Assembly (NCBI GenBank): GCA_900470095.1
Contig: UBZM01000059.1
Span: forward strand, 1-59,239
Reading direction: 5' to 3'
Length of the DNA: 59,239 bases
From: Hyphomicrobiales bacterium
GTDB lineage: Bacteria > Pseudomonadota > Alphaproteobacteria > Rhizobiales > Beijerinckiaceae
Shown: positions 52,597 through 59,239 of the stretch, in pieces
How positions within the stretch are numbered: the first letter of the stretch is position 1
How the letters are laid out: every line of letters begins with the position of its first letter
The notes under the pieces: generated by a model
Seen by the model: the letters and a program-made list of their open reading frames with translations, nothing else
The model's database searches: none
What the model was told of the DNA's origin: nothing
Made by a program: the position numbers and the translations under genes

Positions 52597-53035
52597 TGCC
52601 GGTGGCCCAGCTGACTCGAACGCGCGCTGCGACCTGGCTCAGCTGCAAATGGATGTCGCCGCCGGTCGAGCGCCCGCTCGGCAGAAACCGGATGCCGCCG
52701 ACGCTGGCGGAGCGCCGCTCGGCCTCGGCCAGCGCCATATCGATGCTGGTGCGGGGCGTCATCTGCGTTTCACCGATCACGGGTGAGGCGTAGGTACGCC
52801 GGTCCGCATCAATCAGGAAGAGCATGTCCCGGCTCTGCGCCATGGCTGCAGCGCGAGTAACGCGAAGCGCAGCCGCCAGGCGGGTCGCGTCGGCGGTCAC
52901 CTGGGCCTGCGATGGCGTACGCCTGAGGAGAGGCGCAGCCATGGTCACGGCGAGGCTCAGGACGGCGAGGCCAATCAGCACCTCGATCAGCGTGAAGCCC
53001 GCATTGGCCGGTAGGGCGCGTCCTGTGCCGGTCAT
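52577..53035 (-). CDS. gspH: T2SS minor pseudopilin GspH
   Basis: A 152-residue pseudopilin: the segment GFTLIEVLIGLAVLSLAVTMAAPLLR is the N-terminal helix after the cleavage site at residue 13, followed by ALRVTRAAAMAQSRDMLFLIDADRRTYASP, the pattern of the GspH/FimT family. Its end overlaps gspI by 20 bases, and its start overlaps the gspF stop by four bases. Confidence 0.85.
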   Translation of the reverse strand: MTGTGRALPANAGFTLIEVLIGLAVLSLAVTMAAPLLRRTPSQAQVTADATRLAAALRVTRAAAMAQSRDMLFLIDADRRTYASPVIGETQMTPRTSIDMALAEAERRSASVGGIRFLPSGRSTGGDIHLQLSQVAARVRVSWATGNVTLDQ

Positions 53036-54252
53036 CGCAACGCCAGTTCATTGATCGAGAGCACAGCCCCCATCACCGAGAAGATGATGACCGCGATCAT
53101 GCCCGCAACGAAAATCGTGATGACCGGGGTCAGCGCCGCGAGCGCGCGAGAGGTCCGGACCTGTTCCTGGCGCTCGAGGATCACGGCTGCGCGCAGCAGC
53201 ATGTCCTGCAAGCGCCCGCTTTCCTCGCCGACCGTGATCATCTGCTGAGCCACGGGAGGCAGCGCCTCGGCTGCCGACACCGCATCGCCGATGCTGACGC
53301 CCGCCCGGACATCCGTGACGGCCCGGTCAAGCCGCTCGCGGGTATGCTGGTTCTTGACCAGGGGACAGGAGGCCTGAAGCGCCTGCAGTGGTGGAACACC
53401 GGCCTTGACCAGGGTTGCGAGGGTGCGCGTGAAACGCCCCGCCTCGCGAAGTTCTGAAATGCGCCCGATGACGGGGAGAGACAGGTAGAGCCTGTCCAGC
53501 TTGATCCGAAGTGCGGTATTGCGCCGGGCCGCGATGATGCCCAACCCGCCAATGATCAGTACCGCAGCGGCAAGGCCCATGATCCACGCCCCGTTCTGCC
53601 GAACCGCTTCCATGGCTGCGAGCACCGTCGGCAGCTTCATGCCGTTTTCCAGAAAGAGCGGCGTCACGGCCGGGACCAGCAGTCCCAGAACGATTGAGAT
53701 CGACACCGCAGCAAGGCAGACCAAGAGGGCCGGATAGGCCATGGCGGAGCGAACCCGGCTCCTGATCTCGACACGCCGGTCGAGCAGCTCGGCCAGTTCC
53801 TGCATGGCGCCGCCGAGATCGGCGCCGACATCGCCCGCCTGAACGATGCGGATATATTCGGGCCGGAAGCGGCCAGGCATTCCCTCCATGATCTCGGCCA
53901 GCGTCGAGCCCTGCTGAACCCCCTCCATCAACTGAAGTGCAAGCGCGCGCATCCGCGGCTCTTCCGTGGTCGTCGAGGCGATGCGCAAGACGGTGTCAAG
54001 CGGCAGGCCCGCCTGCAGGAGCACGGCGAGATCGCGGGCGAGGCGCGCGAGCTGCACGTCGTTGATCCGCCGCGAGCCGCGCTCCAGGCTGATCTCGCGA
54101 AACAGGAAATCCCCTCCTCCCGAGGCCCGGACCTCGTAGGGGGTGACGCCGCGAGCGCGAATGATGTCGCGCGCCTCGTCCGTCGACGCGGCTTCGACAT
54201 CATCTTCGATGAGGTTTCCCGCTCCATCGAATGCCTCGAAGTGGAACCTCAT
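53032..54252 (-). CDS. gspF: T2SS inner-membrane platform protein GspF
   Basis: A polytopic platform protein of 406 residues, the core of the inner-membrane assembly. Two copies of the GspF domain (LARLARDLAVLLQAGLPLDTVLRIAS from about residue 70, and FTRTLATLVKAGVPPLQALQ from about 275) flank three hydrophobic helices. The C-terminal helix VITIFVAGMIAVIIFSVMGAVLSINELA is typical. The stop and start overlap gspH and gspE, indicating one operon. Confidence 0.93.
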   Translation of the reverse strand: MRFHFEAFDGAGNLIEDDVEAASTDEARDIIRARGVTPYEVRASGGGDFLFREISLERGSRRINDVQLARLARDLAVLLQAGLPLDTVLRIASTTTEEPRMRALALQLMEGVQQGSTLAEIMEGMPGRFRPEYIRIVQAGDVGADLGGAMQELAELLDRRVEIRSRVRSAMAYPALLVCLAAVSISIVLGLLVPAVTPLFLENGMKLPTVLAAMEAVRQNGAWIMGLAAAVLIIGGLGIIAARRNTALRIKLDRLYLSLPVIGRISELREAGRFTRTLATLVKAGVPPLQALQASCPLVKNQHTRERLDRAVTDVRAGVSIGDAVSAAEALPPVAQQMITVGEESGRLQDMLLRAAVILERQEQVRTSRALAALTPVITIFVAGMIAVIIFSVMGAVLSINELALR

Positions 54253-56003
54253 GGCTGTTCCACCGTCAGCGCGGTCGTCACGCGCAGCACTTCCTCGACC
54301 GTCGTCAGGCCCCGCCAGGCCTTGGCGACGCCGTCCTCATACATCGATCCTCCGCCAGCCCTGCGCGCCATGCGCTCGATCTCGATCGCGGGCATGCGCT
54401 GCAGGATGGCCCGCTGCACGGTATCGTCGACGACCAGTAGCTCCGCGATCGACAGCTGGCCGCGGAACCCGCTGAAGCCGCATTTCTCGCAGCCGTGGGG
54501 CCGTAGCAGTTTCGGCGCGCCGAGTTGGCGAAGTGCCGGAACCGTTTCAGTCAGTTGCTCCGCGATCTCGTGCGCGACCTCGTGCGGCTCTGCGCAGGCG
54601 GTGCACAAGCGCCGCACCAGCCGCTGGGCCATGATCCCGCGCAAGGTCGAGCCGAGCAGGAAATGCTCGATCCCCATGTCGATCAGGCGCGTCACCGTCT
54701 CGGCGGCGCTGTTCGTATGCAAGGTCGAGAAGACGAGATGGCCGGTCAGCGACGCCTGCACGGCGATCCGGGCGGTCTCCGTGTCACGGATCTCGCCGAT
54801 CATGATCATGTTGGGGTGATGCCGCAGGATGGCCCGCAGACAGGCCGGGAAATCGAGGTTGATGGTCTGCTGGACCTGCACCTGGCTGATGCCAGCGAGC
54901 TGATACTCGATCGGGTCCTCGACGGTGAAGATCTTCACTGTCGGGCGATTGACGTGTTTCAGCATGGTGTAGAGCGTCGTCGTCTTGCCGCTACCGGTCG
55001 GGCCCGTGAGGAGGATAATCCCGTTCGGCTGCTCCATGACCCGGTGCAGCACCGCGATCTGAGCGGGCTCGAAACCGAGACTGGAAAAATCGAGCTTCAC
55101 CCGGCTGCGGTCGAGCACGCGCATCGTGACCGTCTCACCGTCGATGGTCGGGATCGTGGCGACGCGGAAATCGATGTCATTGCCGCGGATGGCCAGCTTG
55201 ATGCGCCCGTCCTGCGGCAGGCGGCGTTCCGCGATGTCGAGCCTCGCCAGGATCTTGATGCGCGAGATGACGGCGGCCCGCAGCCGTGCAGGCACCTCCT
55301 CGGTGACGCGCAGCATGCCGTCGATCCGGTACCGGACGGAGAGCCCATTCCCAATCGGCTCGACATAGATATCCGAGGCGCGGGCATCGACGGCAGCGGA
55401 AATGATCTGGTTGACGAGGCGGATCACCGGCGCCTCGCTGGCGCTGTCGCGCAGCCGCTGCAGGTCGTGTTCGCTGGGATCCTCACCCGCGTGAACCGGC
55501 GCCGCCAGTGCCTCGGCCGAACTCATCTCGCCATAGAGCACCGCGGCGAGCCGCTCGAACTCCGCCAGCGTGATGACCTCGTGGCGGATCGCATGGTCGA
55601 CGACGAAACGCACCGAATCCAGCGGCATCTGGTCAAGCGGGTCGACGACAGCGAGCGTCAGCGTGCCCGCCTCCAGCCGGATCGGCAGAATCCGGTTCTG
55701 AATCACGAAGGAGGGCGGCAGCCTGTCGGTAAGAAGCGGCTGCAGCCCCTCGTCGCCTGGCGCGTAGAGCGGAAGCCCGAGATACCGTGCGAGGCTGAGC
55801 GCGAGATCCGCCTCCGACATGATGCCGAGCTTGGCCAGAACGAGGTCGAAGCGATCTCCGGCGGTCGCCGCGGCGCGCTGGGCGCGGCCAATCGATGTCG
55901 CATCCAGAAGCCCCTGCGACAGCAGGAATGCTCCGAATTTCTCCGAAAACGATCGGCTATGCGGATCGTTTTCTGCCAGTGCGGTTCGAGCGTGCTCGGT
56001 CAT
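54249..56003 (-). CDS. gspE: T2SS assembly ATPase GspE
   Basis: Hexameric secretion ATPase (584 residues) that drives pseudopilus growth. N-terminal GspE-N domains precede the ATPase core, with Walker A GPTGSGKTTTLY near residue 331, the Asp box HHPNMIMIGEIRD and the His box of the family. A zinc-binding group of cysteines occurs as CTAC (near 465) and CEKCGF (near 504). The gspF start overlaps its stop. Confidence 0.95.
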   Translation of the reverse strand: MTEHARTALAENDPHSRSFSEKFGAFLLSQGLLDATSIGRAQRAAATAGDRFDLVLAKLGIMSEADLALSLARYLGLPLYAPGDEGLQPLLTDRLPPSFVIQNRILPIRLEAGTLTLAVVDPLDQMPLDSVRFVVDHAIRHEVITLAEFERLAAVLYGEMSSAEALAAPVHAGEDPSEHDLQRLRDSASEAPVIRLVNQIISAAVDARASDIYVEPIGNGLSVRYRIDGMLRVTEEVPARLRAAVISRIKILARLDIAERRLPQDGRIKLAIRGNDIDFRVATIPTIDGETVTMRVLDRSRVKLDFSSLGFEPAQIAVLHRVMEQPNGIILLTGPTGSGKTTTLYTMLKHVNRPTVKIFTVEDPIEYQLAGISQVQVQQTINLDFPACLRAILRHHPNMIMIGEIRDTETARIAVQASLTGHLVFSTLHTNSAAETVTRLIDMGIEHFLLGSTLRGIMAQRLVRRLCTACAEPHEVAHEIAEQLTETVPALRQLGAPKLLRPHGCEKCGFSGFRGQLSIAELLVVDDTVQRAILQRMPAIEIERMARRAGGGSMYEDGVAKAWRGLTTVEEVLRVTTALTVEQP

Positions 56004-56054
56004 GCTCCCTCCATGGGAAGCCCAGTGCCGGAGATCGCCCTGATGATCTCCGTA

Positions 56055-58391
56055 TCATCGTAGCACGCGCTTCGCGTTCTGGATCACGACACGACCGGGA
56101 TTGCGCGTCGGGGCAAAGGCCTCCACCTTGCGCCGGTATTCGTCGGTGACCGCCTTCGCCTCGTTCAGGTCCCGCACGACGCGCGGCGTCAGCATGATGA
56201 CGAGCTCGGTCTTCTCGACCTGATCCCGCTTGTCCTTGAACGCATTGCCGAGCAGCGGGATATCGCCAAGGACCGGAACCTGCGTCGCCACCCGCGATGT
56301 CCTGTCCTGGATCAGGCCGCCCAGCGTAATGCCCTCGCCATCATTGACGACCACGGTGGTGCGCACCCGCCGGCGCCCGAATGTGGGCGAATCGATGCCG
56401 GAGGTCGTGGTTCTCTGCACGGTCGAGACCTCCTGCTCGATATCGAGCAGGACGCGGCCGGATTCATTGATCCGCGGCGTGATGTTGAGGATCACGCCCG
56501 TGTCCTTATAGGCGACCGAGTTCACGACCGGGGCGCCGGGCGTCAGCACGCTCACCGCCGACTGGGTCGTGATCGGCACCTGATCGCCGATCTGCAGGGT
56601 CGCGGTCTTCTTGTCGACGACCATCAGGCTCGGCGAAGCGAGCACGTTGACCCGCCCGACCTCGGCGAGCGCATTGATCGTAACATTGGCCTGGGCTGCC
56701 CTGAAAACGTAGGAGAAGCCCGGGAACGCGGCGCTGATGGCCCCGTCGATCGCATTGGTAAAGGTTCCCGTCTGATTGCCACGCTGGTTCTGGAGGAACC
56801 AGCGGACGCCGAATTTGAGGTCGTCGTTCAGCGTCACCTCGGCGATCGTCGCCTCGATCAGGACCTGATTGGGAACGATGTCGAGATTGGCGATGACCCG
56901 GGCCACCCGCTTATAGTCTTCCTGGGAGGCGAGGATCAGAAGCGCATTCTGCGCGGGGTCGGCCACGACCTTGATCCGCGGCTCGCCGCCGGGCCCGCCC
57001 GCCCCGAACCCTGTCGCGGCCGGTTCGGCGGCAGCACCATTCTCCTGACCTCCCGTGGCCAGGGTCGAACCGCCAATGGGCAGGCCCGAGAACATGTCGA
57101 AGCTGCGGCGCGGCGCACTGCCTCCGAAGGCGCCCGAGAATCGGTCACCGCCCGTGCCGCCGCCCCCTGAGAATCCGGTGGCCTGGACCACCTGGCCGCC
57201 CGCGCCAGCTGCGTCCGGTTCGGAGCTGCGCACCCTCTGCCCGCCGCGCCTGCCTGCATCGCCGCCGCCGGTGACCTCGCTGGCAAAGATCGAGTTCAGG
57301 ACCTCCACGAGTTCCTTGGCTTGCCGGTTGCGGAGCACGTAGCTGTGGATTTCGCGATGCGGCCCGGCGGCCTGATCGTCGAGGCGGCGAACCCATTGCT
57401 GGGCCTCGCGCAGATATTGCGGCTGCCTCGCCATGATCAGGATGGACTTGAGCTTCGCGTTCGGCACCAGTTGGACCATGCCGCTCATCGCGCCTTCGGC
57501 ATTCGATGCGAAGATGCGATTGACCCCGTCGACGATGGCATCGGGTTCGCCGCCACGGACCGGGACGAGCGCGAACGACATGCCCTTCATCGCGTTGACG
57601 TCGAAGACCGAAATGGCCTCCTCGATGGACGTCATCTCCTGGGCTGTGCCCGAGATCAGCAGTGCATTGCGGGATGTGTCGACCCGCACCACCCCGCCGA
57701 ACGATACGATCGGCTCGAGGATGCGCTTCATTTCCGTCGCCGCGATGTACCTCATCGGCACGACCTTGACCGAGTTCCCGATCTGCTGGCCGCCATCCGA
57801 GCCCCCGAGCCTCGCCCCCATCGCCGCCTGATCGGCCGTCACGACCCGATAGATATTGCCGTTCTGGACGATCGCGGCGCCCACAGTCCTCAGGGAGGCC
57901 TCGAACAGTTCCGCGATGCCGGCGCTGTCGACCGGCCTGGTCGTCTGAATTGTGATCCGGCCCTCGATCTTCGGATCGACGGTGAAGCTCGCCTTGAAGA
58001 TATCTCCCAATACGGCCTTCGCGCCTTCGGTGACCGAGGCGTCGACGAGATTGAGCGTATAGGTCTGCCCCCCGGATTCGTGCCGGAGTGGGCTTGGCAT
58101 CCGCGACTGGTCGGGATTGCCCGTGAATTCTCCTCCTGAAAAGACCTTGCTGGCTTGCGCCGGCCCGGCGCCACTCGGATCGGGGAGGCTCGCATAGGGT
58201 CCGAAGGGGCGCTTCTTGCCGTCATCATCGACAGAACGCGTCGAGTGAGTGGCGTTGACCTGTTTCTCGAAGGAGACGAACCCGGTTTCCTGGCAGGCGC
58301 TCAGCAGCAGCGCCCCAAGCAAAGCCAACGCCATGCATCTGCGGCTTTCCGAGAGACGAGGCTTCCTGCCATCTACGGTTGTACGAGCCAT
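56055..58391 (-). CDS. gspD: T2SS outer-membrane secretin GspD, lipoprotein form
   Basis: The outer-membrane pore, 778 residues. The signal peptide carries a lipobox ending LLLSAC, so C33 is probably lipidated. N0 (from about residue 110) and N1-N3 domains precede a glycine-rich insertion at about residues 370-470, before the secretin beta-domain (VPVLGDIPLLGNAFK, VAYKDTGVILNITPRI). The insertion within the N3 region is long. An alternative ATG at 58334 would still include the lipobox. The lipobox may replace a separate pilotin. It is the first gene of the leftward operon. Confidence 0.94.
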   Translation of the reverse strand: MARTTVDGRKPRLSESRRCMALALLGALLLSACQETGFVSFEKQVNATHSTRSVDDDGKKRPFGPYASLPDPSGAGPAQASKVFSGGEFTGNPDQSRMPSPLRHESGGQTYTLNLVDASVTEGAKAVLGDIFKASFTVDPKIEGRITIQTTRPVDSAGIAELFEASLRTVGAAIVQNGNIYRVVTADQAAMGARLGGSDGGQQIGNSVKVVPMRYIAATEMKRILEPIVSFGGVVRVDTSRNALLISGTAQEMTSIEEAISVFDVNAMKGMSFALVPVRGGEPDAIVDGVNRIFASNAEGAMSGMVQLVPNAKLKSILIMARQPQYLREAQQWVRRLDDQAAGPHREIHSYVLRNRQAKELVEVLNSIFASEVTGGGDAGRRGGQRVRSSEPDAAGAGGQVVQATGFSGGGGTGGDRFSGAFGGSAPRRSFDMFSGLPIGGSTLATGGQENGAAAEPAATGFGAGGPGGEPRIKVVADPAQNALLILASQEDYKRVARVIANLDIVPNQVLIEATIAEVTLNDDLKFGVRWFLQNQRGNQTGTFTNAIDGAISAAFPGFSYVFRAAQANVTINALAEVGRVNVLASPSLMVVDKKTATLQIGDQVPITTQSAVSVLTPGAPVVNSVAYKDTGVILNITPRINESGRVLLDIEQEVSTVQRTTTSGIDSPTFGRRRVRTTVVVNDGEGITLGGLIQDRTSRVATQVPVLGDIPLLGNAFKDKRDQVEKTELVIMLTPRVVRDLNEAKAVTDEYRRKVEAFAPTRNPGRVVIQNAKRVLR

Positions 58392-58627
58392 GTCCTGCCA
58401 ACTACTGACAATGAGGTAGGCAACGCTATGCTGGTACTCTCCGCGAGTTTGGCGAACGATTCGTTCGATTCCAATTAAATTCGATCAGACATCATCTTAT
58501 TCTTTGGATAATCAGCGTTTATGCAACAGTGTCTCGGGCCGTATTCATGGGCTCTTCGAGCTTTTTCCCTGCAGGCAACGCACGCGAAAACAAATAGGGG
58601 ACAGTAACCGGAAGCCCGCAGCAGAAG
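58392..58627. promoter_or_regulatory. Promoter region of the leftward T2SS operon
   Basis: An AT-rich stretch upstream of gspD. It contains the 15-bp palindrome CGAACGA-T-TCGTTCG at 58453-58467, and TTCGAT and ATTCGAT-like half sites continue up to 58490. No coding frame is convincing here. It lies between gspD and the remains of a response-regulator gene. Confidence 0.5.
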
Positions 58628-59119
58628 AGATGCCCGATGTTTCTCGGGCTCGCCAGCAACGAAGATCCTGGTTTTCACCACTTAGACGGATACCGAACTC
58701 ACCATCGAACTTCTTGATGCCGGCATCAGCGGCTACGCGCTGAAATCCAGCGCGACGGAGGAACTGTGTACGGCGATCGATGCGCTACGCTGCGGCGAGC
58801 TGTTCGTTTCCCCTGCTTCGCAGCCCGGATCATCCGCGTCCTGAAGCACAAGCCCTGCAACACGCGACCAGTGCCGTTTCCGAACTCCAGGGCCCGGGAA
58901 CACCAGATCGTCAGCCTGCTTTCCAGCGGCAAGCGAAACCGGGAGATCGCAAGCGCTCTGTCGCTGAGCGAAAAGACAGTGAAGGGCGACATGACGCTAC
59001 TGATGCAAGAGCTCCACGCCCGCAATCGCCTGGAGGCCGTCATTGCCGTGCAAAGCCTCAGCCAGGCAACTCTGCGTGGCGACATCGAGAGTGATGGCCT
59101 GGCCGGGCTGTCCGGTTAG
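58628..59119 (+). pseudogene. Decayed NarL/LuxR-type response regulator
   Basis: Pieces of one regulator are spread over at least two frames. In frame 3 (58662 onwards) the receiver end reads KILVFTT, then a stop at 58683, then TDTELTIELLDAGISGYALKSSATEELCTAIDALRCGELFVSPA. In frame 2 the helix-turn-helix follows (SRAREHQIVSLLSSGKRNREIASALSLSEKTVKGDMTLL, up to 59119). The receiver is thus broken by a stop and a frame change near 58810, and its N-terminal part is largely missing, with only MPDVS at 58630. An intact ORF from a GTG at 58766 could still express the DNA-binding part alone. Confidence 0.75.
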
Positions 59120-59239
59120 AAACGGGCCTGGTAAGGCGCCCTCGCCACCATGGAATCGTGGTCACGGGCCGCGCCTGTCTGAAGCGATGCCCCAGACAGC
59201 TCCTTCGTGTCGGCTCTGCTTCAGCGTTCCTTGAAGATC
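59120..59239. other. End of window, no gene seen
   Basis: The last 120 bases after the regulator remnant show no frame I can support. Confidence 0.4.

Noticed and set aside
1..59239. CRISPR array, phage, insertion sequence or tRNA/rRNA gene
   Set aside because: I found no regular direct repeats with spacers, no transposase or integrase ORF and no RNA gene; the only repeats are the short palindromes listed.

Overview
The window is a GC-rich stretch of about 59 kb, densely packed with chromosomal genes, from what looks like an alphaproteobacterium of the Hyphomicrobiales (Rhizobiales). The pointers are the divergent ubiG/lysC pair, crotonyl-CoA carboxylase/reductase of the ethylmalonyl-CoA pathway, a serine-glyoxylate-type aminotransferase, many solute-uptake systems (Fbp-type ABC, TTT/Tct, TRAP, polar amino acid ABC) and short extragenic palindromic repeats. 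A Bosea/Methylobacterium-like host is my inference from gene content; no rRNA or tRNA gene is present to settle it. I see no phage, insertion sequence or CRISPR array.

Left part (1-20.6 kb): the end of an iron-type ABC transporter; an acyl-CoA dehydrogenase and a DMT exporter; a YihY membrane protein followed by two GNAT acetyltransferases, the second resembling chromosomal AAC(6')-I aminoglycoside acetyltransferases; an acetamidase-family enzyme; ccr; two small proteins (one DUF4180); ubiG and lysC; then a LysR-amidase-MFS group, a phosphotransferase/acyl-CoA dehydrogenase pair resembling an unfused ACAD10/11 or LvaA/LvaC, a 2OG-Fe(II) oxygenase whose start codon lies in a long inverted repeat, a transglutaminase-like protein and an enoyl-CoA hydratase.

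Middle part (20.8-42.2 kb): a carboxylate module (class V aminotransferase, GntR/FCD regulator, TctCBA transporter, FAD/FeS 2-hydroxyacid dehydrogenase, secreted beta-propeller protein, AEC carrier). Two of its promoter regions share an 11-bp motif. Then come an old-yellow-enzyme homologue, a YcaQ/AlkX-type protein, a spermidine-synthase-like protein, a fused DctQM TRAP permease, and a LysR-controlled operon in which an argininosuccinate-lyase-family enzyme is translationally coupled to a polar amino acid ABC transporter. That operon ends in a perfect 16-bp-stem terminator.

Right part (42.3-59.2 kb): after a divergent cyclophilin comes a complete type II secretion island. gspG-L-M-C run rightwards; a minimal prepilin peptidase, gspK, a Sco-cytochrome c fusion, an 800-residue multicopper oxidase and gspJ-I-H-F-E-D run leftwards. 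Beyond gspD lies a decayed NarL/LuxR response-regulator gene. Copper-oxidase and copper/haem genes inside a secretion cluster suggest that the oxidase is the dedicated cargo of this machine. I regard this island and the lyase-transporter operon as the most interesting parts of the window.
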